A DNA stretch of 30,806 bases from CAYJAD01 sp964371195 (GCA_964371195.1 CAYJLD010000023.1:1-30806), one strand, 5' to 3'. Shown: positions 1 through 7,661, numbered from the stretch's first letter. The notes: generated from the letters alone by a model not told the origin. Program-made: numbers and translations.

Positions 1-45
1 ACACTAACACGCATGCTTCAAGACGAATCAGAGCAAGTTTTGTAA
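1..45 (+). CDS. C-terminal tail of an unidentified protein (partial)
   Basis: Frame 1 is open from the first base and ends at TAA (43-45). It encodes 14 residues, TLTRMLQDESEQVL, with an acidic, helical character common at protein C-termini. The interspersed repeat, with a terminator-like hairpin, starts just after the stop, which fits a gene end. Frame 3 is also open, to about 62, so the choice of frame is an inference. The product cannot be identified from so little sequence. Confidence 0.42.
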   Translation, partial: TLTRMLQDESEQVL

Positions 46-46
46 T

Positions 47-116
47 AATTAGTCGTTACTGAAAAACGCGTTTCACGCATTTTTCTAAAAAGGCACGCTC
101 GCTCCAAATATCGCTT
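47..116. repeat. Interspersed direct repeat, copy 1
   Basis: These 70 bases recur at 30737-30806 with three mismatches; the last 55 bases (62-116) are identical. The unit contains a hairpin, AAAAA(C)GCG - TTTCA - CGC(A)TTTTT, near 62-84, which resembles a weak intrinsic terminator. Both copies are intergenic. No reading frame or transposase is present, so this is a non-coding interspersed repeat of unknown origin. Copy 2 is cut by the window edge, so the full unit length is unknown. Confidence 0.85.
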
Positions 117-123
117 TGCGAAC

Positions 124-234
124 GCCAGAAGTTAATTCTGGCTTATTTTGCGCCGCCACTCAAAAAAAGGCCCTTTGAGCTTCAAAAATTGCCAGAAATT
201 CGCATTCCATGCTCTTATTTCTGGTAATTTTTTT
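124..234 (+). terminator. Tandem hairpins ending in a terminator-like stem and T tract
   Basis: A 7-bp hairpin (GCCAGAA at 124-130, TTCTGGC at 136-142) is followed by a longer stem pairing 184-199 with 217-232. That stem has 16 pairs with one G-U and a 17-nt loop, and runs into a T tract. The A tract on the left arm would make it work in both directions. It would stop transcription from the partial gene at the left edge and read-through from the minus-strand genes. The motif GCCAGAA starts both left arms. Confidence 0.6.
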
Positions 235-435
235 ATTACTATTTTCAAATAAAATTATACATATTTAGAATGTTATTATATTTTTTAGCGTCAACTAATT
301 AATATTATGGATACAATGTATGTAATATCCATAACTTTAAAACAATTTTACTATGCTTGCCCAATCAAACATAAATAAAGTTAATGTAGTACTTGAACAA
401 AGGAGAGGATTACAAAAATATTTTTAATGATTAAA
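235..435. other. A+T-rich intergenic stretch, no gene seen
   Basis: No reading frame with a ribosome-binding site was seen. An inverted repeat (GAGGATTA at 405-412, TAATCCTC at 437-444) overlaps the 3' end of the 110-aa minus-strand gene and could be a weak terminator for it, but no T tract follows on the minus strand. Confidence 0.4.
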
Positions 436-768
436 CTAATCCTCGTCCTCGTTATGTTCAAATATATCTGCACCATAACGACTATTACTTACAATGCCAG
501 CAAAAAAATTAAGCCCAGCTAAAAAAGCTATATTATCATGAGCTTTGGCTACCATAAGCACATCATCAAAGTCACGTAATATAAAAAATCCACCACTTTG
601 CCCTTGAGCTCTATAGACCTCGCACCAAATTTTATTATCATCACCTAGGCATGAATGTATGGGCATGGGGGGTTTTAACTCATCATCAAGGTTAAATGTA
701 GCTGGGTTCGCAGGCTTAGTTTGTAAACGCTTTCCACACCACTCTAAATCATAGTATTCACAGGACAT
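436..768 (-). CDS. Hypothetical protein, 110 aa, distal gene of the tmk operon
   Basis: I do not recognise this protein. It is soluble, with no signal peptide or membrane segment, and ends in an acidic tail (HNEDED). It has four cysteines but no spaced zinc motif. The start ATG lies one base after the tmk stop, and AAGGCGGTG in the end of tmk serves as the ribosome-binding site, so translation is probably coupled to tmk. The coupling and A+T-rich codon use like its neighbours argue that it is a real gene. The middle (GFFILRDFDDVLMVAKAHDN) reads like a small alpha/beta domain, but no function can be assigned. Confidence 0.7.
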   Translation of the reverse strand: MSCEYYDLEWCGKRLQTKPANPATFNLDDELKPPMPIHSCLGDDNKIWCEVYRAQGQSGGFFILRDFDDVLMVAKAHDNIAFLAGLNFFAGIVSNSRYGADIFEHNEDED

Positions 769-769
769 A

Positions 770-1408
770 TTACACCGCCTTCCTTATAATTTTTTGTACA
801 GCTTGAATACAATGCTCAATAACAATTGCAGGAGTATTGCTAGCATCAATAACACGAATACGTTCTTTATCTAAAGCTGCTTGTGCGTGATAGTTTTGGC
901 GTACTTGCTCATGAAAATTAACACTTTCCTTATCAAAGCGTTTTTCATTAGCTCCACCAACTTGAGCATCATTACGCTTAGTTGCACGCTCAAGACCTAG
1001 ATTGACAGGTAAATCGAGTAGCAAGGTTAAGTTAGGCCATAGGTTATGAGTACAAAGCTCATGTAAGCTTAAAAGTTTTTCAATATCGAGCCCACGCCCA
1101 GCTCCTTGATACGCCAAGGTTGAGTCCACATAGCGATCGCAAAGTACAAACTTGCCTTGCTCCAAGGCTGGCCTTATTACCTCTTGCACATGCTGAGCAC
1201 GATCTGCTAAAAATAAAAATAATTCAGCTTCTGAGCAAAGCTTACTACGTTCATCAAGTAAGGTACTACGCAAATTTTGCCCTAGGGCACTGCCACCTGG
1301 TTCACGTGTGCGAATCACTTCAAAGCCTTGCTTTTCAAGATAGTCACAAAGTCCTATTAATGCAGTACTTTTACCAGAACCTTCTATACCTTCAAAAGTG
1401 ATAAACAT
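770..1408 (-). CDS. tmk: Thymidylate kinase (dTMP kinase)
   Basis: This cytoplasmic enzyme phosphorylates dTMP to dTDP with ATP, the step that commits both de novo and salvage thymidylate to dTTP. The 212-residue product has the usual length. Visible motifs are the P-loop GIEGSGKST (7-15), the REPGG substrate motif (35-39) and the DRY motif (91-93) followed by STLAYQGAGRG. A lid region with ATKRNDA and RFDKE follows. Its start lies 25 bases inside the end of the upstream YhaM-like gene, and its stop abuts the 110-aa gene, so the three form one minus-strand operon. In many bacteria tmk sits beside holB; no holB is seen here. Confidence 0.96.
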   Translation of the reverse strand: MFITFEGIEGSGKSTALIGLCDYLEKQGFEVIRTREPGGSALGQNLRSTLLDERSKLCSEAELFLFLADRAQHVQEVIRPALEQGKFVLCDRYVDSTLAYQGAGRGLDIEKLLSLHELCTHNLWPNLTLLLDLPVNLGLERATKRNDAQVGGANEKRFDKESVNFHEQVRQNYHAQAALDKERIRVIDASNTPAIVIEHCIQAVQKIIRKAV

Positions 1409-2400
1409 TGCTCTTCTCCTTTGCTCTTAGCTGCTAACTTCGGTTTTGCATCCGGAGTGGGCCTTGGTTTATACATATAACGCTCAAGAGTAGGTTGATA
1501 ACTTGACCAAGTATCACAAGGTGAATCTTCAAAAATATGCCGGCATTGAGCCATTTTAGCATCAATATTATCCGCAAAATGTAAGAGTAAGGCCTCAGCA
1601 GTTTGAGGCAGGCGTGCTGCGCCAAAGGTATAACTACCATGATGGCTTAGTATAAGGTGCTTTAAGTGCTCACAAAGCTCTTCCTCAAGGCCAGATTTAT
1701 CTAAATATTTTTGCAAATACTCAAGGCCCAATTCCACATGCCCAAGCAAGCGACCCTTGGTGGTGTAATCGTTGACCAATCCACCTGAAAACTCCCATAT
1801 CTTACCAATATCATGGAATATAGCTCCAGCAATAAGAACTTGTTTGTCCAATTCTGCATAGTGACTTGCAATATCACGCACCAATTTCACAACCCCAAGC
1901 GTATGCTCAAGTAAGCCACCAGCATAAGCATGATGTACGCCCTTGGCCGCTGGCGCATGTAAAAAGTTTTTTTGTAACTCTTGGTCATTTAGTACTGAAA
2001 ATACAAATTTATACCACGCAGCATGGCTAAACTCTTGCTTACAAATACTACAAAGTTCTTCCCACATTTCCTTAGGCGGACGAGGGCTTGAGGGCAAAAA
2101 ATCTACCATATCAAGCTTGGCACATTGTTCTTCATCTAAAATATACATTTGATCAATAGTAATTTGGACTTGATCACGAAACAATGAACAACGCCCCACA
2201 ACATTCACAAACATACCAGGACTTAGAGTTGAAAACTCCTGACTCAATGGACTCCAAATTTTAGCATCCAATGTGCGTGCGGCATTTTTTAATTCCAACT
2301 TCCAATAAGGTCCATTTCGAGCCTGTTGCATAGATGCAGCAGATAATAAAAATATATCTCTAATTTCTGACTCTGGGCTAAAATCATTTGAATTTTGCAT
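1384..2400 (-). CDS. YhaM-like OB-fold/HD-domain 3'-5' exoribonuclease
   Basis: The 338-residue protein has the two-domain layout of the YhaM family: an N-terminal OB-fold-like region (about 15-90) and an HD metal-dependent phosphohydrolase domain (about 155-300). Likely metal ligands are H166 (LEHTL), H196-D197 (FHDIGK), H221 and H253-H254 (LSHHGS). In Bacillus, YhaM degrades RNA and single-stranded DNA from the 3' end with Mn or Co. The usual length is about 314; the extra residues are at the C-terminus (KPRPTPDAKPKLAAKSKG), which runs into tmk. The minus-strand AAGGTGTT upstream of the ATG is the ribosome-binding site. The nuclease role is inferred from domain order; another HD phosphohydrolase remains possible. 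Confidence 0.82.
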   Translation of the reverse strand: MQNSNDFSPESEIRDIFLLSAASMQQARNGPYWKLELKNAARTLDAKIWSPLSQEFSTLSPGMFVNVVGRCSLFRDQVQITIDQMYILDEEQCAKLDMVDFLPSSPRPPKEMWEELCSICKQEFSHAAWYKFVFSVLNDQELQKNFLHAPAAKGVHHAYAGGLLEHTLGVVKLVRDIASHYAELDKQVLIAGAIFHDIGKIWEFSGGLVNDYTTKGRLLGHVELGLEYLQKYLDKSGLEEELCEHLKHLILSHHGSYTFGAARLPQTAEALLLHFADNIDAKMAQCRHIFEDSPCDTWSSYQPTLERYMYKPRPTPDAKPKLAAKSKGEEQCLSLLKV

Positions 2401-2447
2401 ATAACACCTTGGCTAAGATTTTATTTTTCTTCACATACCAAAAAAGC

Positions 2448-2475
2448 TTGTACTCTTTTTAGCACTGTGTAAAAT
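2448..2475 (+). promoter_or_regulatory. Candidate sigma-70 promoter for surE
   Basis: TTGTAC (2448-2453) and TAAAAT (2470-2475) are separated by 16 bases. They lie about 75 bases before the surE start, in the divergent gap with the YhaM-like gene. Found by eye, not scored. Confidence 0.45.
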
Positions 2476-2551
2476 GTACCGCATAGGGTAATTTTTTTAA
2501 TCGTTAAAAATAATGTCCCTTAAATTTCCTTTTTTTTGGAGCTATTGTCAA

Positions 2552-3304
2552 ATGAACATTTTACTTACCAATGATGACGGAATTTATGCCGTTGGATTAA
2601 GGGCCATATATGCAGCCCTTTGTGAACTTGGACATAATGTCTATGTAGTGGCTCCCATGACCGAGCAATCCGCAGTGGGGCATGCTTTAACTGTATTTCA
2701 ACCTCTTAGAATAAAAGAAATCAGTGAGGTTGGTTTTAATGGATTGGGCGTATATGGTACCCCATCAGATTGTGTTAAGCTTGCTCTATCGTCTCTTTTA
2801 CCAAAAAGGCCAGACTTAGTCATCTCTGGCATTAACTCAGGGGCCAATGTGGGACCAGATATATTATATTCTGGTACAGTGGCTGCTGCTACTGAAGGTG
2901 CCCATAACGGATTATATTCCGTTGCCTTATCCTACGATAATTTGCGGCCAGTTAACTTATTAGATCAAGCAAGGCATGCCGCTAATTTACTGCAAAACTT
3001 CCATTGGCAAGACATGCCACCGCGTTGTGTGCTTAATATTAACTACCCCAATGTAGACTTTAGCCAAAATAAGGGCCTATGTATATGCCCCCAAACTAGT
3101 GCTCTTTGGCAAGACACCTATGATGAATGCTATAACCCTCGTGGAGATCGCTATTGGTGGATTAAAGGCGAAATTCGTGCACAAGATGTAGAAGCCGGAA
3201 CAGATAAAGATATGCTCTCTAAAGGCTATATTACTCTTACACCACTACATTTTGAATTTACTCATACTACATACTTACAAACATTAAAGAATAATCTAAA
3301 ATAA
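2552..3304 (+). CDS. surE: 5'/3'-nucleotidase SurE
   Basis: SurE is a metal-dependent nucleoside monophosphatase linked to survival and nucleotide salvage. The start was set at ATG 2552, preceded by GGAG (2538-2541). A longer frame from 2513 would add 13 residues that the family lacks. The resulting 250 residues match the family length. The conserved start MNILLTNDDG holds D8 and D9; S40 and N96 (in SGINSGANVGPD) complete the metal site, followed by YSGTVAAATEG. GVYGTPSDCV is also typical. A phosphoribosyltransferase gene follows after 16 bases in the same direction, so the pair probably forms a small nucleotide-salvage operon. Confidence 0.95.
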   Translation: MNILLTNDDGIYAVGLRAIYAALCELGHNVYVVAPMTEQSAVGHALTVFQPLRIKEISEVGFNGLGVYGTPSDCVKLALSSLLPKRPDLVISGINSGANVGPDILYSGTVAAATEGAHNGLYSVALSYDNLRPVNLLDQARHAANLLQNFHWQDMPPRCVLNINYPNVDFSQNKGLCICPQTSALWQDTYDECYNPRGDRYWWIKGEIRAQDVEAGTDKDMLSKGYITLTPLHFEFTHTTYLQTLKNNLK

Positions 3305-3320
3305 TTGTGGAGGTTATAAC

Positions 3321-3878
3321 ATGACTGAGACACTGCAGGTTGGTGATATACAAGTAGAGTTACCCATAGTCCCTCTTCCCGGTACCAATATTAGTATTTT
3401 ATTATTTGATAGCCTTGGCAAAACAAAACTCATCCAAGACCTAGCAAGCGAAGGGATAAAAAGCTTTCCCAAGCCAGATGTAATAGTTTGCCCTGAAGCA
3501 AAGGCTATTCCGCTAACTCAAGAAATGGCTAGACTATGGAATATTGATTATTTTGTCCTTAGAAAAGCTAAAAAACTCTATATGAAAGACCCCAAAAAAG
3601 TTGATGTACGCTCAATTACTACAGGTGGTGAACAATACCTATGGTATGATGCCGACATTTTACACATGGTAAAAAACAAAAAAGTCATGCTTTTTGATGA
3701 TGTTATATCTACTGGGGGAACTCTTCGCGGCATGCTTGATTTTGCCGAAGATAATAGCCTAGAAATTTCAAGTATAAGTACTATTTTCCTAGAGGGGCAA
3801 AGCCAACTTATAGATGAAATACGTGCAAAATACCCTAGTTTCCAATACTTGTGTCCACTACATATTATTGAAAATTAA
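3321..3878 (+). CDS. Type I phosphoribosyltransferase, adenine-PRT-like
   Basis: The 185-residue protein carries the PRPP-binding signature of type I phosphoribosyltransferases at 122-136 (VMLFDDVISTGGTLR) and a conserved upstream strand (PDVIVCPEAKAIPL, 52-65). The family transfers a base to PRPP or acts as a PRPP-binding regulator. The N-terminus differs from classical Apt, so the substrate is not certain; adenine or xanthine/guanine are the likely choices. A strong site (GGAGG) precedes the ATG. It lies 16 bases after surE, consistent with nucleotide salvage. A duplicated terminator hairpin follows. Confidence 0.85.
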   Translation: MTETLQVGDIQVELPIVPLPGTNISILLFDSLGKTKLIQDLASEGIKSFPKPDVIVCPEAKAIPLTQEMARLWNIDYFVLRKAKKLYMKDPKKVDVRSITTGGEQYLWYDADILHMVKNKKVMLFDDVISTGGTLRGMLDFAEDNSLEISSISTIFLEGQSQLIDEIRAKYPSFQYLCPLHIIEN

Positions 3879-3887
3879 AGCAAAAAC

Positions 3888-3907
3888 CTCTCACTAATTA
3901 GTGAGAG
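3888..3907. terminator. First copy of the CTCTCACTAA hairpin
   Basis: A perfect 20-nt palindrome (CTCTCACTAA / TTAGTGAGAG) begins 10 bases after the phosphoribosyltransferase stop. It is preceded by AAAAAC, but its right arm runs into ATCTAGG instead of a T tract, so it looks like a truncated version of the hairpin at 4117-4148. Confidence 0.6.
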
Positions 3908-4116
3908 ATCTAGGTTAATGACAACCCCACTTCGTGGCGTTTGTGCCGCCTAAGGCAGACAAGCTGCCTTGGCAGTAAGGCACGAAAATCAATCGCTTAA
4001 CGGCGAAGCAAAGCTACGCCTATCGTTGCTCTCTGTATCCGTAGGGCTCATGCCACTTCGTGGCCCTTCGGGCAGGGCTCTTGATTTATCGCTCGTACTG
4101 ACTTTGTCAGTACTCT
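3908..4116. repeat. Structured non-coding segment between duplicated terminator hairpins
   Basis: This segment is richer in G+C than its surroundings and contains no gene. It is packed with short hairpins: CCAC-TTC-GTGG (3927-3937), AAGGCAG-ACAAG-CTGCCTT near 3952-3970, GCCAC-TTC-GTGGC (4052-4064), GCCC-TTC-GGGC (4063-4073) and GTACTGAC-TTT-GTCAGTAC (4095-4113). The motif CCACTTCGTGGC occurs near both ends. Flanked by two copies of the same terminator hairpin, it looks like an inserted repeat element or structured RNA. Neither origin can be shown from one copy. Confidence 0.6.
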
Positions 4117-4148
4117 AAAACCTCTCACTAAAGTTAGTGAGAGGTTTT
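4117..4148. terminator. Bidirectional intrinsic terminator
   Basis: A perfect 15-bp stem pairs AAAACCTCTCACTAA (4117-4131) with TTAGTGAGAGGTTTT (4134-4148) across a 2-base spacer. The A and T flanks give a U tract on either strand. It separates the convergent phosphoribosyltransferase (plus) and cupin (minus) genes. Confidence 0.85.
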
Positions 4149-4154
4149 AATCTC

Positions 4155-4502
4155 TTATGAATATAATATGAGAGCTAAAAACTCTAAGTTCTCTTTGCCT
4201 GTATTTTCAATACCATGAATTTCACCATCTGGACAATAGGTTACGTCACCAGCCTTTACAGGAACTAAGGTTCCATTGTCATTATAGGTGCCTTCACCGC
4301 TAAGTATGTAATATACCTCTACGTCACCACTATGTTTATGTACACCTACTGATGAACCTGGCTCAAGAACGCTATGATTAAACATGCGCCCCTTACCACA
4401 GAATTGCTCATCATTAATTAAAGCCTTAGTTAACATAAACCCAGCACCACCGCGGGCTTTTTCCATGCGCTCATTGGCTATGTCTTGTCCTTTACGAATC
4501 AT
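4155..4502 (-). CDS. Small single-domain cupin protein
   Basis: The 115-residue protein is a minimal cupin. Motif 1 holds H55, H57 and E62 (VHKHSGDVEVYYILSGEG), and motif 2 holds H96 (GDVTYCPDGEIHGIEN), the usual metal ligands. Such stand-alone cupins bind a metal and act as isomerases, dioxygenases or small-molecule sensors; the substrate cannot be told here. A good ribosome-binding site (TAGGAGGAAATT on the minus strand) fixes the start. It is monocistronic: convergent with the phosphoribosyltransferase on the left and separated by a 475-bp gap from the divergent amidase on the right. Confidence 0.88.
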   Translation of the reverse strand: MIRKGQDIANERMEKARGGAGFMLTKALINDEQFCGKGRMFNHSVLEPGSSVGVHKHSGDVEVYYILSGEGTYNDNGTLVPVKAGDVTYCPDGEIHGIENTGKENLEFLALILYS

Positions 4503-4594
4503 AATTTCCTCCTAAAAAGTTTATTTCTTGATGATAGCATATTTTTTGATGGCTCGAAAGAGCTAATTTTGTGATAGATAAATAAATGCCCATC

Positions 4595-4765
4595 ATTCCG
4601 ATTTGGCTATTTTTAGCTGAATGTGTGATGTTCAGTAAAGTTTTTTTCGCGGCTCGGCACTTTCGCGTTGCTTCACCGCCGGATAATTGCTCAAAAACCT
4701 TCCCCAACCTCACACATTGCCTCGGCAAAGAGTTCTGCTCATAGTAATATTTTCTAAATCGGAAT
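4595..4765. repeat. Imperfect palindromic (MITE-like) element
   Basis: The ends are a perfect 10-bp inverted repeat, ATTCCGATTT (4595-4604) and AAATCGGAAT (4756-4765). Inside is a second perfect 9-bp pair, AATGTGTGA (4620-4628) and TCACACATT (4710-4718), then AGTTTTTTT against AAAAACCT. The centre is G+C-rich with further short hairpins. There is no credible gene; a 78-codon minus-strand frame lacks a sensible protein and start site. The form suits a small non-autonomous insertion or a structured RNA. No clear target-site duplication was seen. Confidence 0.55.
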
Positions 4766-4892
4766 CACGTGTAAATAAATGGAATGTAATTTCACTTAAT
4801 TGTATTAATATAATAAAATAAAGTTCTCCGCATGACAGTGTGTTGTTAAATTACTACAGAATAGAATATCTAAAATATAGGCTATTAAGGTA

Positions 4893-4921
4893 TTGTTGGC
4901 ATATAAAATGCATGTTATAAA
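4893..4921 (+). promoter_or_regulatory. Candidate sigma-70 promoter for the amidase gene
   Basis: TTGTTG (4893-4898) and TATAAA (4916-4921) are separated by 17 bases and lie about 56 bases before the amidase ATG. Found by eye. The rest of the gap from 4766 is A+T-rich and shows no gene. Confidence 0.45.
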
Positions 4922-4977
4922 ATGCTTTACACAATGAAGCAGAAAATTTTTTTAGATTAAATTTTTTGGAAATTACT

Positions 4978-7029
4978 ATGGCAAAAGAAAAAGTTACAAA
5001 ATCAGCATCAATATGGCGCAGACTTGGCCCTGCTCTTGGCTTTATGGCAAGCTTATTGTTACTTGTAGCCTTTTTTTATGGAGAGGATAATAGTATTACT
5101 AGCTCTTCAGTCACTAACTCTACTAAGTCGTCTTCGCATACTGCAACTGCACGTTATAATGTAGCAAAAAAAGTTTTTGAGCAACTCAAAAAACAAAATA
5201 GTGTTGAACAAAAACAATGGCATAGTTTAGCTCAAGAGTTTTATGACATCTACACAGAATACAAGAGCTGGCCCAATCGACCTGCGGCTCTTTTTCGTAA
5301 CGCCATGGTACTTGAACGTATAGCTAAACAAGACTCAGATTTTAATCTTCCTATAGAGAGATATATTAAGCTTGCCACAGAATTTAAGACTAGCCTTCTA
5401 GCAGATGATGCCTTGCTTCAAGCTGCCATAATCTACAATACCAAGCTAAACAAACCAGATAAGTCTCTGCAATTAATAGACTATATAAAAGCTGAGTTAC
5501 CTAAGGGTGATATGTATAATAAGGCTGTGACCCTTGAGAGCAAATTACGTCCCAGTAATGCTGTGTCAAAAAACCGTCTTAAATCGCATCAAGGGCAATC
5601 TAACAATAAATCTGAAAAGCATAATGCCAGTGCAGCTTTAACTCAAGTATCTTGGGCTACATTGGATGAAAATACCGTACAAATTACTATTGCCTTGGAT
5701 AAGCATGTTACTTGGCGTGTTGATACAGCAAAGGATCAACAAGTTTTGCTCATAATGGATGATACCGCCCCAGCTAAAGGTGTGCAAAAAGGTGCACGAG
5801 TAAAAAACAGTGTCCTTACCCAACTAGCCATTAGTCAACAAAAACATGGTAGCACCAATCTTAAACTAAACTTTGCAAAAGATTCTGATTATAAAACTAA
5901 GGTTGAACAAAATCCTTTTAGAATTGTATTAACTGCAACTGCTAAGGCTAAACCCAAAATACAAAAGGTTAAACCAAGCACTGCTCCTAAAGAAAATACA
6001 AAAGCTATTGCAAAGGTAAAGGCGCAAGAAAAAAAGCAGACCACAAAGCCACATAATAAAAGTGTAAAACCAGTGGCTAAGGCTAAATCTGACCTCAAAG
6101 GACAACAATCCACAAAATCAAAGTCAGATAAGCCACCTCAAACTGCTATTAAACGTGCTGTGACGCCAAAATCTAGTAATAACCAAACCGTGGCTAAAGC
6201 TCAGCATAAGCCAAAGCCCATAGTCAAGCCAGCTGCTGTTCCCTCTGAAAAAGAGCTATCTAAACGTATGCATAAGTCTAACACCAAGGACATGGCCTTA
6301 CAGCTTGGGCTTAGTGTACAGACTGTATTTATTGATATTGGCCATGGTGGTAGAGATCCTGGGGCTATAGGTAATGGTATAGTTGAGCGCGATATTGTGC
6401 TTGACGTGGGGTTGCGTCTAGGAAAGATGTTAAAAGCATATGGATTAGATGTTATATATAGTCGCACCACTGATCAATCTATTGCGCTTAGTGCGCGTCC
6501 GGCTAAGGCCAATAAGGCTCAAGCAGATCTTTTTGTATCAATACATGTTAATGCCAATAAGGATATAAGCGTGCATGGTTTTGAAACCTATTATCTAAAC
6601 TTTGCTAAAAATGCACATGCCGCCCAAACTGCAGCCCTAGAAAACTCCACCAGTGATCGCAAACTTGGTGACATCCAAAGCTTACTTGCCAATGTCATGT
6701 TAAATGTACGTACCTCTGAATCTATTGGCTTGGCTAGCGATGTATTGGATGCCACCATCAAACAATTAAAAAGAAATGGATTTAATACAAAAAATTCTGG
6801 TACGCGTTCAGCGCCATTTCACGTACTAATTGACACCAACATGCCAGCCATATTGGTGGAGGTTGGTTATTGCAGTAATAAAAATGAGGCTGCCAAACTC
6901 AAACAGCCTAAATATCGAGCAATTCTAGCGAAGGGTATAGCAGAAGGCATTATGCAATATAAAAATCGTCTTGAAAAAGGGCAAGACCCTCACTTTGCCT
7001 TGACGAATAATGACGATGATGCTATGTAA
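4978..7029 (+). CDS. amiC: AmiC-type N-acetylmuramoyl-L-alanine amidase with AMIN domain
   Basis: This zinc enzyme cleaves the amide between MurNAc and the stem peptide, acting in the periplasm in septal splitting. The start was set at ATG 4978 (GGA 7 bases upstream); an in-frame TTG at 4966 is less likely. Domains in the 683-residue product: a short basic tail and membrane anchor (about 12-35), a helical TPR-like region (about 55-195), an AMIN-like strand-rich domain (about 220-320), a long Lys/Ala/Pro/Gln linker (about 325-425), and an amidase_3 domain (about 445-665). Zinc and catalytic residues are H456 (IGHGGRDPG), E470 (VERD), H523 (SIHVNA) and E628 (VEVGYCSN). An amidase this long with a lysine-rich linker is uncommon. 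A Skp/OmpH gene follows after 55 bases. Confidence 0.93.
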   Translation: MAKEKVTKSASIWRRLGPALGFMASLLLLVAFFYGEDNSITSSSVTNSTKSSSHTATARYNVAKKVFEQLKKQNSVEQKQWHSLAQEFYDIYTEYKSWPNRPAALFRNAMVLERIAKQDSDFNLPIERYIKLATEFKTSLLADDALLQAAIIYNTKLNKPDKSLQLIDYIKAELPKGDMYNKAVTLESKLRPSNAVSKNRLKSHQGQSNNKSEKHNASAALTQVSWATLDENTVQITIALDKHVTWRVDTAKDQQVLLIMDDTAPAKGVQKGARVKNSVLTQLAISQQKHGSTNLKLNFAKDSDYKTKVEQNPFRIVLTATAKAKPKIQKVKPSTAPKENTKAIAKVKAQEKKQTTKPHNKSVKPVAKAKSDLKGQQSTKSKSDKPPQTAIKRAVTPKSSNNQTVAKAQHKPKPIVKPAAVPSEKELSKRMHKSNTKDMALQLGLSVQTVFIDIGHGGRDPGAIGNGIVERDIVLDVGLRLGKMLKAYGLDVIYSRTTDQSIALSARPAKANKAQADLFVSIHVNANKDISVHGFETYYLNFAKNAHAAQTAALENSTSDRKLGDIQSLLANVMLNVRTSESIGLASDVLDATIKQLKRNGFNTKNSGTRSAPFHVLIDTNMPAILVEVGYCSNKNEAAKLKQPKYRAILAKGIAEGIMQYKNRLEKGQDPHFALTNNDDDAM

Positions 7030-7084
7030 CCCCTGTTAAGTTAATGATTTTAGATTAAATATGATTGACGCAAAGGAGAATTAA

Positions 7085-7600
7085 ATGCGCAAAGTCCTTT
7101 ATTTGACTATAGCTACACTAATTATGTTCTCAAGTGTTGCTATGGCTGCTGAGCTTAAGATTGGTGTTGTTGATATGCAAGAAATTGCCACCAACAGTGA
7201 CCCTGCAAAAGACGCCAAAAAGAAAATGGAATCCAAGTATGGCACTGAAAGAAAGGAAATTGAAAAACAGTCTGAAGAGTTACAAAAGAAAGCTGAAGCC
7301 TTACAAAAAAATGCTGATGAAAAAAAGCAAGTAGAGTTTATTCGTTTACGTCGTGAATTTGATGAAAAAACTCGTAACTTTGCCCGTAAGGTTGAAGAAG
7401 ATGAAATAAAAATTCGCCAAGATATGGTTACCCTTGTTTTTCGTGCTTCATATGAAGTGGCCAAGCGTAAAGGTTTTGACTATGTTGTAGACGTAACAGC
7501 TGGTGGCGTATTATATGCTCAGCAAAGCATGGATTTAACAAAGGATGTTTTGGCAGAAGTCAACAAACTTTGGAAATCTGGCGACTATAAGAAAAAATAA
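7085..7600 (+). CDS. Skp/OmpH-family periplasmic chaperone
   Basis: Skp holds unfolded outer-membrane proteins in the periplasm for delivery to the Bam complex. The 171-residue precursor has a signal peptide cleaved after about residue 21 (SSVAMA), then LKIGVVDMQEIATNSDPAK, the family's N-terminal strand. A long charged helical hairpin (about 48-125) forms the trimer's tentacle, and YEVAKRKGFDYVVDVTAGGVLYA is typical of the C-terminal core. The site AAAGGAGAATTA precedes ATG. It sits between the amidase and fabZ, a common context for skp, although bamA is not in this window. A strong terminator follows. Confidence 0.9.
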   Translation: MRKVLYLTIATLIMFSSVAMAAELKIGVVDMQEIATNSDPAKDAKKKMESKYGTERKEIEKQSEELQKKAEALQKNADEKKQVEFIRLRREFDEKTRNFARKVEEDEIKIRQDMVTLVFRASYEVAKRKGFDYVVDVTAGGVLYAQQSMDLTKDVLAEVNKLWKSGDYKKK

Positions 7601-7628
7601 TTCATCCTTTTTATATTATACACTTTAT

Positions 7629-7661
7629 CCCCGGCTCTCAAGCATGAGAGTTCGGGGTTTT
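7629..7661 (+). terminator. Intrinsic terminator after the Skp/OmpH gene
   Basis: CCCCG-G-CTCTCA (7629-7640) pairs with TGAGAG-TT-CGGGG (7645-7657) around AGCA, with one G-U pair and a one-base bulge, followed by TTTT. It separates the Skp gene from fabZ, so the two are probably only partly co-transcribed. Confidence 0.85.

Noticed and set aside
1120..1401. Plus-strand frame opposite tmk
   Set aside because: Antisense shadow of a well-supported gene; no independent evidence.
4492..4728. Minus-strand frame of 78 codons upstream of the cupin
   Set aside because: Overlaps the cupin start and the palindromic element, lacks a ribosome-binding site and reads as low-complexity, non-protein-like sequence.
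5889..6113. Hydrophobic minus-strand frame inside the amidase gene
   Set aside because: It is the antisense of the Lys/Ala-rich linker, which reads as a run of hydrophobic codons by chance.
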